Of a DNA stretch of 64,000 bases, positions 36,401 through 48,400 are shown one piece after another (within the stretch, counting starts at the first letter, position 1; each line of letters begins with the position of its first letter). The notes under the pieces were generated by a model that saw only the letters and a program-made list of their open reading frames with translations, was not told the DNA's origin and searched no databases. Origin of the DNA: Notospermus geniculatus (lineage: Eukaryota > Nemertea > Pilidiophora > Heteronemertea > Lineidae). The position numbers and the translations under genes are program-made. The stretch lies in the NCBI GenBank assembly GCA_002633025.1, contig NMRB01000028.1, forward strand, positions 811,425 through 875,424, in the 5' to 3' direction.

Positions 36401-39400
36401 TTTCAGAGTAGAGTTCATCAATCACCACGCATAAAACTCCCTCAGTGGATCCAAATTTTTCAAACTTGAATCCCACGCAGAGGGTCTGGCCGCAACTGCC
36501 TCACTGTTATAAACTAACAGGAAATTCCACCATTACTCAAAGATAATCAGCCCATCCCTTATTTTATATTCAAAACTTTCGCCCCGAGGTCCAATTACAG
36601 CAAGTGCAACAGCAACACCGTCGTGTTCCCGATGCTTTTTAAGCCATCGACTGAAAGCCTGCCAGGCGGTGGCCCATCCCTGCATCATTAACACTCGTTA
36701 TGACAGCCATTCGACATCATCTTACGTGAGCCATTCCTATAATCCTTCCCGACATAACAAAATCAATACGTTTATCCTGAACGTGGCATGACAGCATCGT
36801 CGGCAAAATCGTAATATCTTGTCAGAAGGTTCTTGCCATCTTCTGATCCCTTCCCTCGAGTTACTGCTGTATGTTCAGAATACTGATTCTACCGTACCTG
36901 ATATGATTTGGTGCTGTCTGTGCACCAACAGGTATCAAAGGTGAGAGACCAGGGTCAGGAAATTAGAAGGTTGATGGGACGTCATTCACCCATGACAACA
37001 GCAATCCACCATGACAACAGCAGTTCATCATGACAACGTCCGTTCACCATGACAACGGCAGTCCACCATGACAACAGCAGTCCACCATGACAACAGCATT
37101 CGCCCTTGACAACAGCAGTCTACCGTGGCAGCAGCAGTCCACCATGACATCAGGACATGGTGGACTGAAATAGGGGACTTTCAAGCTCCTCCATCAGATG
37201 AAATGACGATTTGAATGAGGATAACTAAACATTCCAATCCTATTTTTAAAATCTTATGCCATGATTATTTTTGCACAGAAGATTTGAAGTCCCTGAATAA
37301 TCTACAAAAGAACCTCATTACGACAGTACCAACCCCTCACACACCGATCACCGGGAACAGGTGCCAAGCACCGCCATTAATACGGTTAATGGCTCCCGTG
37401 GGATTTGAGGTTATGATCGAATATCAGAAATCCCATAGTACAAATCCCGCTAGTGGAGGCATGTAATATTTCATGTTTTCCTTCGAGTACGCTCTGATCT
37501 GATCAGACCATTTTGGCTTCACGTACCAGAATTTATCAAACATGGCATCATGTTTGACATAGCTGTGTATAGCTTGTGGAGTGGCCCATTGTGACATCAC
37601 TTTTGACTGGCAGTCTACTATGCTGACCGCGGTGACAAAGTATGGCACACATATCACGTTGTACAATGTAGTTGGAAGTCAAACACTTCACTTGCACCGA
37701 CTACGAAGTGCATGACATGGCTTGACATCAATTTCACATCAAGGTAGTGGACTTTTCTCTCATGAGGTCTTGTCATCTGCACAAGCTCGGAAGACGGGAC
37801 ATATTAAACTTGGTTTAATATCTACGATGCAATGCAGGAGGAAACCACAGCCACCAGAGAAATCCTATCAGTCTCTCTCCCCTCCCCCTCCCTCTCTCCC
37901 TCCCCCTCCCTCTCTCCCNCCCCTCCCCCTCCCTCCACATTGACAAAGTGTTAAACACTTTCCGCCGAAGACAAAGACATTGCCGCTGCCGCCAGTTGAA
38001 CTATGTTCTTACGCCAGAAGAAAGGATGCACGTCCTGGGAGAGTTATTATTATTAAGTCACTGTTAAGTACATTTGTCATTCAAAGACGTATAATTTAGG
38101 GTAATTAGCCAAGAAGAATTTAAACAAAACGAGGCTAATTTGTCGAACGTTGGAATCATTCTGAGTAACATTGTTACTCAAATTGATTTAATTTATACTG
38201 GTAGGTGAGGTGGCAGGCATTAAGAGGGCACAAGACCTTTGGAAAAATAACGGCTTTTTGCTCAATTAAGTCAAAAGGAGGTCAATTTGTCCCGCCTATT
38301 CATAATGGGGTAACCAACCAAGGCCATATCATAGACTGAGGCTGACTTTGTAGCTGGGGAAGACTGCGGCAACTGTTACTTTTGAGGGAAGATTGAGGCC
38401 AACTCCATTGCTCCACAGAGAAGACTGAGGCTAAGGCTGACTCAACACCACCTCAGAAGACTGAGGCTGACAATACAGCTCCTGAGGGGAAGACTGCGGC
38501 CGACTCGACAGCTCCTGAGGGAAGACTGAGGCTGACAATACAGCTCCTGAGAAGACTGTGGTTGACGCGACAGCTCTGCTGACAATACAGCTCCTGAGGC
38601 AAGACTGTGGCTGACTCAACAGCTACCGAGACGAGGACTGAGGCCAACACTATGGCTCTTAAGAGAAGACTGAGGCCAACTCTACTGCTCCAAAGGGGAG
38701 ACTGAAGCTGTCTCTATTGCTCAACTGGGAAGACCGAGGTAGAAAATGCTCCTGAGGGAAAACTGAAGAGAATAGGCCATGATGCCCTCCGCACTCCTTA
38801 CTTACCCTTGCCATCTGGACCTGGACACCATTTTTCTGTAGGTCCTGCACCGCTCGCTCTGCTGCTAAGGGAGATTCAAAATCGACAAAACCATAGCCTG
38901 GAAAAACAGAAACGATAATTTCATTACATGTATCTTTCAAAGACCAAATGCAGCTTCATAAAGATGTTGGCCACATTTTTGTCATCGTCAAAACTGAAAC
39001 AGCCACATCAATGGAGAAGGTACGAACAACTAACTATAGAACAAAAGGAAGTTTATTCCTTGACCATTAGCAGCACCAAAGAATATAGTCTTTCACAGAA
39101 GCAAGAGAAACGAACTCTGACAACATTTGTAAAAGACTTTTTTCCAGAGGTATAATTCTACATGCTCGTCAAAGAACACGAACTTCCAGCAGAAAATGTT
39201 CTGATTTCCCTCAGAGAAAATTCCCATAACATCATTTATCCAAGAATGGATCAGAAAAAACAAGTTTTCATTCAACTCAGTTAAAAAATCATGTTCCATT
39301 TGCATTCTGCTGTAGGACATGTTTCATACAAATTAACTTGGGACATTTTACTCCTGATTAAAAGGTAAAGAGAAGACGGTTGCCTAAGGATTTAGCGTAA

Positions 39401-42400
39401 TCCAGTGAGTACTGTCACATCAACACTTCCTTGGGGGTAACGCTTACCTTTACATTTGTTAGTGTTCTGGTCTACAATTGCCTTTGTTGACGTGATGGTA
39501 CCATATCTGAAATGAGATAGAAAAGGAAGACGTCATCGAATGTCATGTACAACTTCAGGCCACGAACATCAAGGAAGTCGAAAACAGAGATGAAACGAAG
39601 TTCAGTCAAGTCAGTGAAAGAGTTGTGGTACCGAATTACCCATCCTGAGGTAATCAGTGGTTCTTAAAGATCGCTCCGTATGTCACCACACACAGGTGAC
39701 GTACGAGCGAGAGTTCGAACCACTCATTACCTCAGGATGGTTCCAATGTCCAACATGGATATTCATGGTTTATGTGTGGGTCAGAACCCTGTGGCTTCAG
39801 GGGACACACAGTGTCACGGCATCAGCGTTTTGATTCAGCTTTGTAGGCCTATTCATAGGCACTGGATCATCAACTTTGTGGCATGCCCACACCCGATTCT
39901 ACACCAGGTCAGATCAGTACTTCCGATCTTGGCAAATAATGGTGGCTTCTTGAGCCTGGCCCAGAGAGAAATTTGAAAGATGAATTCACAACTTCTCTTC
40001 ATGTTTTGTCTCTGAATTTCGCAAATTTTCAACCCCAACCGGGTGAATTTCGCAAATTTTCGACCCCAACCGGGGTCTTCCACTTCTGGGATCTCTACTA
40101 GACAGTGCCTGAGGAAGACCCTGGTTGGGGTCAAAAGTTTGCAAAATTCAGAGACGCCTGTATCATTTTGTGTGTCGTTTTTTGTGCTCTACGTTGGATA
40201 CCTCTTCATTTTTCTTATGCTACTTGCAGTCACTTATAATGCTATTGAAAGACTTAAAACCTGATCATCTGAACTTCCTGAAACTTAACCAGCGAACTCC
40301 TCACCAGGATGTGAGCGATAGTTTTTGCACTCCAGCATTAACATGTGCCTACTTGACGATAAACTCGGCGATAACGCACATCGGATGAAACGATGATAAG
40401 CAGTATTGTGTACATCAGATGCTCAACGCATATTGACTCTGTACAACACTTGTAGAATATTAAGTAAACAGTGAACATACTGTTAGTATTACCGCCATGT
40501 ACCACAGATATACGGCACTTAGGGGGCCGACAGGATTGGTCAGAAAGAAGAGGCATTAGATCTGGAGAGTTTTTGACTCATTTGCTACCACTGATTAGTC
40601 ATATGATTTAACGATAGACCTATGGACCACTTGGTGGCTGAGAGGAAGGAATGGGCAAACAATAGGAATGTCCACATGAATGCGAATGTCTTATGTGACC
40701 CCCATCACCACAAAACTAGTGCTAAGTCGCTCTGAAGTTGGCAGGCTGCAGACCAACGTTTTGTCAATTTCAGTAGGCCTGGCCTTATTATCTGTAATTT
40801 CGCAAATCCTGAGTGATTACATTTCTTTGTTCATCTCCTGGAGTTAGTTACATGTATTTTGGTTCATCCTGGTTCATATCTTGTTGACAGGTCACATACT
40901 GTATGCTCAGAAGACCAAACAGGACAGAGAACTTCACCACTTCGTCAATAGGTGGCTCTGAGTCTGACCATTTTGACTATTTCTAATCAATTTGATGGCA
41001 AACTCAGAACTTTAAGCCATATCTTCTTCATCAAACTACTCCATTACTTTAATCACATTACAGGTATCATCCGAGATTACCGGTCCTCAAACACACACCA
41101 AGAGCGACATTTATAAATAAATTCAAAGTGTACTCTACTTGAAATGTTCAGTCATCAAATAAGACAAAACGTGAAGAAATCTCTTAAAAGACCTCCCGTT
41201 TTCTCAGGTATGATAAGTTCTCGTAACTCAAAGCTACATCCTATTGAGAAGACAATTACCCAATTCACAAAGAATTATCCTGTGTTTAACTCGTTATTAA
41301 CCCATCACATGAAGTTCAAAGAAACGTTTACATCATTTGCGTTTCTTGTCAGTGAATTTCAGGAAGGGGAGCAATAACCGTGAAGGAGATGGTGAAGTCC
41401 TATGGCATGAAAGGGAGAACACAGGCTGGCAATGTTGTAGAAATGTCATAAATGTCACATCTGAGGTTCTGGTCAACAAGTAGGGTTCTTTGGGGACATC
41501 CTCCCACAGCAGGGGTTTTTACCACGCTCCTCTTCATCCACTCACACAAACTTTGTGTGGGGTGTACGAATAGGAGCGAGGCCAAAGCCCTGCTATGGGA
41601 GGATGTTTGGGAGAGGCAGGGGCAGGGTTTCCACAAATAACATTGCATACAAATTGCCAAATGTTACATGTATCTACAGAGCAGGTGAGAGCTGACAACT
41701 CTAGAGAGCCTGCCCTGGCGTACATGGGGGACAGACATGACAGATACAACAAACACACAGGAAAAACAAGGCTGGACTGAGGCAGACCATTACAAAATCA
41801 TGTCCACCAGGATGCAACCATTGTCAGCGACAATGTCTTTTGTGTGGTCCCATGACAGATGATGATGAGCTGGCATCATTGCTGCTTTGAATGGCAACAC
41901 AAATAGTCCATCATTTTCTCTGCTAACATTCAAAACACTCACTTTTTGTATGGTCTGTTTCTAATTAATTGTGCTTTAATGAATGCCATTCCTGATTTGC
42001 AGCCAGGCACAGAGACAGGTTTTCATTAGGAAAATAAAGAAAATTTTGGATAGTGATTGGGCCTGTTATTATGGATAGGCACTTCTCATTGTCGCCATTG
42101 AGGGCTCTGCTCTAGGAGAAACGACAGGAGTTGGAAACAGTCAAACTTCCAATCAGGCCAACATGATACACAGGGCGATGCTCTGCTCTGCACTGACTGA
42201 CCAATCACAGACCAATGAGGCAAGGGCCTGTCACTGACAAGTGGGAAATGTTCTCCTGGGGCCAGCATGGTACACAGCAGGATGCTGTATTGTGAAACCT
42301 ACTGACCAATCACAAACATAACCATGTGATGAGCAAGGTATCCAATCCATATCTATGACCTCCAGAGCTTTGTTGTTAAGTAACTGTGGGGCAATGGCAT

Positions 42401-45400
42401 AACATAAAGGAGATCGTCATAATAACATGGTATCAGGAAACACTGTTACTCTATGTTTCCTGGCCAGCCCCACCAAGCAATATTCCATACCACTTTCAAC
42501 CTTGATGAAGATGACAGGTCTGATTTTAGCTTGTCAGAAGAGGACATGGGAAATCTCGCACAAGGGAAGCAACACTTGCTGGTGATTTTAGCTACATTGT
42601 ACATAACACAGGGTTTGACAGGTATGGTGGACGTTGGCAAACAGTGCGGGATTGGATACCAGGACAAAATCCATTGGCATTTTTAACCCTTTGATCTTCC
42701 ATAGCAGTCAGAATGGTGCAATGCAAACATCAGCGCATGTCACCTCTGAGGTTCTGGGTCCAATCCTCGGTGGCCTGGATTGATTCCCATGTGATACACT
42801 CTTTGGAATACTCACAGGGTGCTGACTGAGGGACGCCTTGAAACATAGATCATTGAACCATCCTTTTTGAAGATGGGGATTTGGCCTAGTGGTTAAGGTG
42901 TGCTGCCCCTGAGTGCTGGCGATTGATGCGTTTATGGGTTATGCGAGGGTCTGCCATGGGTTCGAGTCCGGTAGGAAGGTATGTCTTTCACCTTAGAAAC
43001 CTGTTATTGTTTCATGCCCTGATAAGACTCTTGGAGTTGACAATGCTAATTTTCTCCAGACACTCCCCAAACCCTCAAAACAACCATCTTGCCTTCACAA
43101 GCGTTCCAATCACTCCTTACCCTCGCTAAATGAAGGGAGCATTTTCGAAGGTGGAATGACCGCTGGCCTTGATGTCAAGATGCGAAATGACCAATCACCA
43201 AATCAAAGATCGCCTCGTAGTGGAGTAAGAAACTGATCACAACATGATTTTCATTCACGCACCACACTCAGGTGTAGAATATCTTCGTCTTCCTCGTACC
43301 ATCTCCATCTTCTAGAACTACAGTAAACGGTGATTTATTGCATTTGCCGATCCCATTTGATGATTTATCACGGTGCATCAGATGCGACACGATAAATTTT
43401 GAAATCAAAGACGACTCAAATCAATTCTGGATGTGATTCAATGAATTTTCAGTTGATCAAAAACAGATTTTTTTTTTATCGTTCAGGACTCAGGTGCAGG
43501 TTGAGGGGTGGTGCAGGTTGAGGGGTGGTGCTCCGGTGCCTGCCCTTGAAGATCTTTCTGTAGTACCAAAGCAAGCATCGCAGTTCAAGTGAACAACCTT
43601 GGCAGGAAACCGTCTTCTTCGCATCCATTCATGAGATGCACACACAACTTCATTCATGGCACTCCCAGCTGGCATGCCATTACGGCATTGCTAAGGTAGT
43701 GATGTTATGGGTGTGATTTATGTCTATAGTGGATGCTTCTAGTAGAATCAATGCAAATCTTCCAGAATGCCAATACAAGGGCTCGATGCACTATAACACA
43801 TTCGTAGATGGGCAATAGCGGATGGCACCTCCTGAAAGTTTTCTTTGAATTGACGAGATTGGGGACGTCATTTGAAGAGCAATTCCTAGATAGGATATCC
43901 CCTCAAATATTTCTCAAAATGTGCGATGTACCGGTACTGAGCACGCCATTCGGATATGCAGTGAAGATGCTGATGTGGAACTATGAGTTATTCCATTGCT
44001 GTCTGCAGTTGGCATGTGAGGTTGCCATCTGTCTCCCGGGATATCTAAGTTATCACATCATAATTATATGTAGTCTGGTCTCATGCCGTAATTATACATG
44101 GTATGGTCTGATCTGCATGGGGACTGACATGTCCATACACTTGCAATCCCGCAGGTTTGACACAAGGCTGCGTGAACGTCATGAGTTCAACTCAAAAGTG
44201 CAAGTCTACCGTAGAGCGAGAATTTCTGCCTTTCATATTTCATTCGACCATAACCGCACTCAATCAGCCTAGCCAACACAACTACAGCCCAGCCGACACA
44301 TCCGAGTAATGACATACTACAACCCTTTGAATTACATTCAAGCCAAATTGAATGAAATCTTCTCGCACTCTGCCACGACCATTGATTGAATCATAAATGA
44401 CGGAGGACGATATTTGTCACAGCAAACATATCCTGATATTCCGTTGTCCTGTTAATGTTGCCGCCATATGAGACGCGAGGGCAATGGAATTCCACCATTG
44501 GAGTTCATCGGGTTGGAACATGTAGCTTAAGAATAGCAATAATTCTGAAATGAGGAACTGAATGAATGCGTGTGTACTCTACATTAAACAGTGAACATAC
44601 TGTTAGTATTACCGCCATGTACCACAGATATACGGCACTTAGGGGGCCGACAGGATTGGTCAGAAAGAAGAGGCATTTGATCTGGAGAGTTTTTGACTCA
44701 TTTGCTACCACTGATTAGTCATATGATTTAACGATAGACCTATGGACCACTTGGTGGCTGAGAGGAAGGAATGGGCAAACAATAGGAATGCCCTTATGAA
44801 TGTGAATGTCTTCAGAACATGTGACCCATCATCACAAAACCAGTGCTATTAAAGTCGCTCTGATGTTGGCAGGCTGTAGACCAACGTTTTGTCAATTTCA
44901 GTAGGCCTGGCCTTATTGTCTGTATTTTGCAAATTCTGAGTGATTAGATTTCTTCCTTTATCTCCTGGAGTTGTGTATCATCCTGGTTCATATCTTGTTG
45001 ACAGGTCACATACTGTATGCTCATAAGACCAAACAGGACAGAGCATTTCGTCACTTCGTCAATAGGTGGCTCTGAGTCTGACCATTTTGACTATTTCTAA
45101 TCAATTTGATGGCAAACTCAGAACTTTAAGCCATATCTTCTTCATCAAACTACTCCATTACTTTAATCACATTACAGGTATCATCCGAGATTACCGGTCC
45201 TCAAACACACACCAAGAGCGACATTTACATGTATAAATAAATTCAAAGTGTACTCTACTTGAAATGTTCAGTCATCAAATAAGACAAAACGTGAAGAAAT
45301 CTCTTAAAAGACCTCCCGTTTTCTCAGGTATGATAAGTTCTCGTAACTCAAAGCTACATCCTATTGAGAAGACAATTACCCAATTCACAAAGAATTATCC

Positions 45401-48400
45401 TGTGTTTAGCTCGTTATTAACCCATCACATGAAGTTCAAAGAAACGTTTACATCATTTGCGTTTCTTGTCAGTGAATTTCAGGAAGGGGAACAATAACCG
45501 TGAAGGAGATGGTGAAGTCCTATGGCATGAAAGGGAGAACACAGGCTGGCAATGTTGAGAAATGTCTTATAAATGTCACATCTGAGGTTCTGGTCAACAA
45601 GTAGGGTTCTTTGGGGACATCCTCCCACAGCAGGGGTTTTTACCTCGCTCCTCTTCATCCACTCGCACAAACTTTGTGCGGAGTGTATGAATAGGAGCGA
45701 GGCCAAAGCCCTGCTATGGGAGGATGTTTGGGAGAGGCAGGGGCAGGGTTTCCACAAATAACATTGCATACAAATTGCCAAATGTTACATGTATCTACAG
45801 AGCAGGTGAGAGCTGACAACTCTAGAGAGCCTGCCCTGGCGTACATGGGGGACAGACATGACAGATACAACAAACACACAGGAAAAACAAGGCTGGACTG
45901 AGGCAGACCATTACAAAATCATGTCCACCAGGATGCAACCATTGTCAGCGACAATGTCTTTTGTGTGGTCCCATGACAGATGATGATGAGCTGGCATCAT
46001 TGCTGCTTTGAATGGCAACACAAATAGTCCATCATTTTCTCTGCTAACATTCAAAACACTCACTTTTTGTATGGTCTGTTTCTAATTAATTGTGCTTTAA
46101 TGAATGCCATTCCTGATTTGCAGCCAGGCACAGAGACAGGTTTTCATTAGGAAAATAAAGAAAATTTTGGATAGTGATTGGGCCTGTTATTATGGATAGG
46201 CACTTCTCATTGTCGCCATTGAGGGCTCTGCTCTAGGAGAAACGACAGGAGTTGGAAACAGTCAAACTTCCAATCAGGCCAACATGATACACAGGGCGAT
46301 GCTCTGCTCTGCACTGACTGACCAATCACAGACCAATGAGGCAAGGGCCTGTCACTGACAAGTGGGAAATGTTCTCCTGGGGCCAGCATGGTACACAGCA
46401 GGATGCTGTATTGTGAAACCTACTGACCAATCACGAACATAACCATGTGATGAGCAAGGTATCCAATGGTTAGTGATAAAACCCGGAATGAAACGAAACG
46501 AAATGAAATCATCGAAATGATCGAAATGGGCATGATTTGCATGAATTTATATTCGTTTTGCAAGTCTTATTGTAATATCGATATTTAAGTGGTTCACATA
46601 GAATCTGCTCCGACATTGACGCTTGGATTATGCACCAACCGAATGAGGTTAAGAAAACAAAGAAGAAACTGGCGGCAACTTGAGGAGCACCGAAGGGAAT
46701 TTCGTACATGATCTGGGCTGACACCATTGCCCAATTATCTATCCTACGCTAAATATAGAGCTCCCTGACATAACACTATGCATCGAAATAACCATCGAAA
46801 TACATGTGTATGCTCTGCGTATTTACTAACGAGGAACATGTAGACTGCATACGGTCCAGTTGTGTTTTAGTGGTTAGGCCGAATTGGTCTCATTCGGCAA
46901 TTTAGTACATTGGTACCAGGATCCTCCGCTAGATTTCATGTACTTTGGCATTCTGATTCTTAAACATCAATTTTGATTTTGTGTGGTATGTTACCGTCAA
47001 TTCAAGGCGGACGCATACATTTAATTTGCACATAAAGTCATTTAACTTGACCTACGTTAATTCCCAATTTCCCTGCGAGTCCCATTTCGATCATTTCGAA
47101 GATTTCATTTCGTTTCGTTTCATTCCGGGTTTTATCACTAACCGTATCCAATCCATATCTATGACCTCCAGAGATTTGTTGTTAAGTAACTGTGGGGCAA
47201 TGGCATAACATAAAGGAGATCGTCATAATAACATGGTATCAGGAAACACTGTCACACTATTATGTTTCCTGGCCAGCCCCACCAAGCAATATACCATACC
47301 ACTTTCAACCTTGATGAAGATGACAGGTCCGATTTTAGCCTGTCAGAAGAGGACATGGGAAATCTCGCACAAGGGAAGCAACACTTGCTGGTGATTTTAG
47401 CTACACTGTACATAACACAGGGTTTGACAAGTATGGTGGACGTTGGTAAACAGTGCGGGATTAGATACCGAGACAAAATCCATTGGCATTTTTAACCCTT
47501 TGATCTTCCATAGCAGTCAGAATGGTGCAATGCAAACATCAGCGCATGTCACCTCTGAGGTTCTGGGTCCAATCCTCGGTGGCCTGGATTGATTCCCATG
47601 TGATACACTCTTTGGAATACTCACAGGGTGCTGACTGAGGGACGCCTTGAAACATAGATCATTGAACCATCCTTTTTGAAGATGGGGATTTGGCCTAGTG
47701 GTTAAGGTGTGCTGCCCCTGAGTGCTGGCGATTGATGCGTTTATGGGTTATGCGAGGGTCTGCCATGGGTTCGAGTCCGGTAGGAAGGTATGTCTTTCAC
47801 CTTAGAAACCTGTTATTGTTTCATGCCCTGATAGACTCTTGGAGTTGACAATGCTAATTTTCTCCAGACACTCCCCAAACCCTCAAAACAACCATCTTGC
47901 CTTCACAAGCGTTCCAATCACTCCTTACCCTCGCTAAATGAAGGGAGCATTTTCGAAGGTGGAATGACCGCTGGCCTTGATATCAAGATGCGAAATGACC
48001 AATCACCAAATCAAAGATCGCCTCGTAGTGGAGTAAGAAACTGATCACATGATTTTCATTCACGCACCACACTCAGGTGTAGAATATCTTCGTCTTCCTC
48101 GTACCATCTCCATCTTCTTCTAAATATAGAACTACAGTAAACATGGTAAACGGTGATTTATTGCATTTGCCGATCCCATTTGATGATTTATCACGGTGCA
48201 TCAGATGCGACAGGATAAATTTTGAAATCAAAGACGACTCAAATCAATTCTGGATGTGATTCAATGAATTTTCAGTTGATCAAAAACAGATTTTTTTTTT
48301 CGTTCAGGACTCAGGTGCAGGTCGAGGGGTGGTGCTCCGGTGCCTGCCCTTGAAGATTGTTCTTTCCATAGCACCAATGCAAGCATCACAGTTCGAGTCA

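Larger units (their letters stand above)
33616..38805. other. RBMS intron dominated by minisatellites
   Basis: Holds four different tandem arrays (33711, 34937, 36985, 38345) and a C/T simple tract, with unique-looking AT-rich sequence in between. No exon seen. Confidence 0.6.
40465..44584. repeat. 4.1-kb tandem duplication, copy 1
   Basis: Starts TAAACAGTGAACATACTG and ends TGTGTACTCTACAT, directly joined to copy 2 with no N. It contains a CATCCT hairpin (41497), a SINE (42870) and the empty target site GTATCCAAT (42338-42346). Confidence 0.93.

Noticed and set aside
41144-41377. A 77-codon open frame present in both copies of the 4.1-kb duplication (also 45264-45497)
   Set aside because: No recognisable domain, inside an intron on the opposite strand, and duplicates always share open frames. 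One amino acid difference is uninformative.
42453-42686. A 77-codon frame with a protein-like acidic segment, repeated at 47262-47495
   Set aside because: The differences I compared between the copies mostly change the amino acid, so there is no sign of constraint.
43808-44272. A 154-codon open frame
   Set aside because: Its duplicate at 48613 is broken by frameshifts, and there is no family resemblance.
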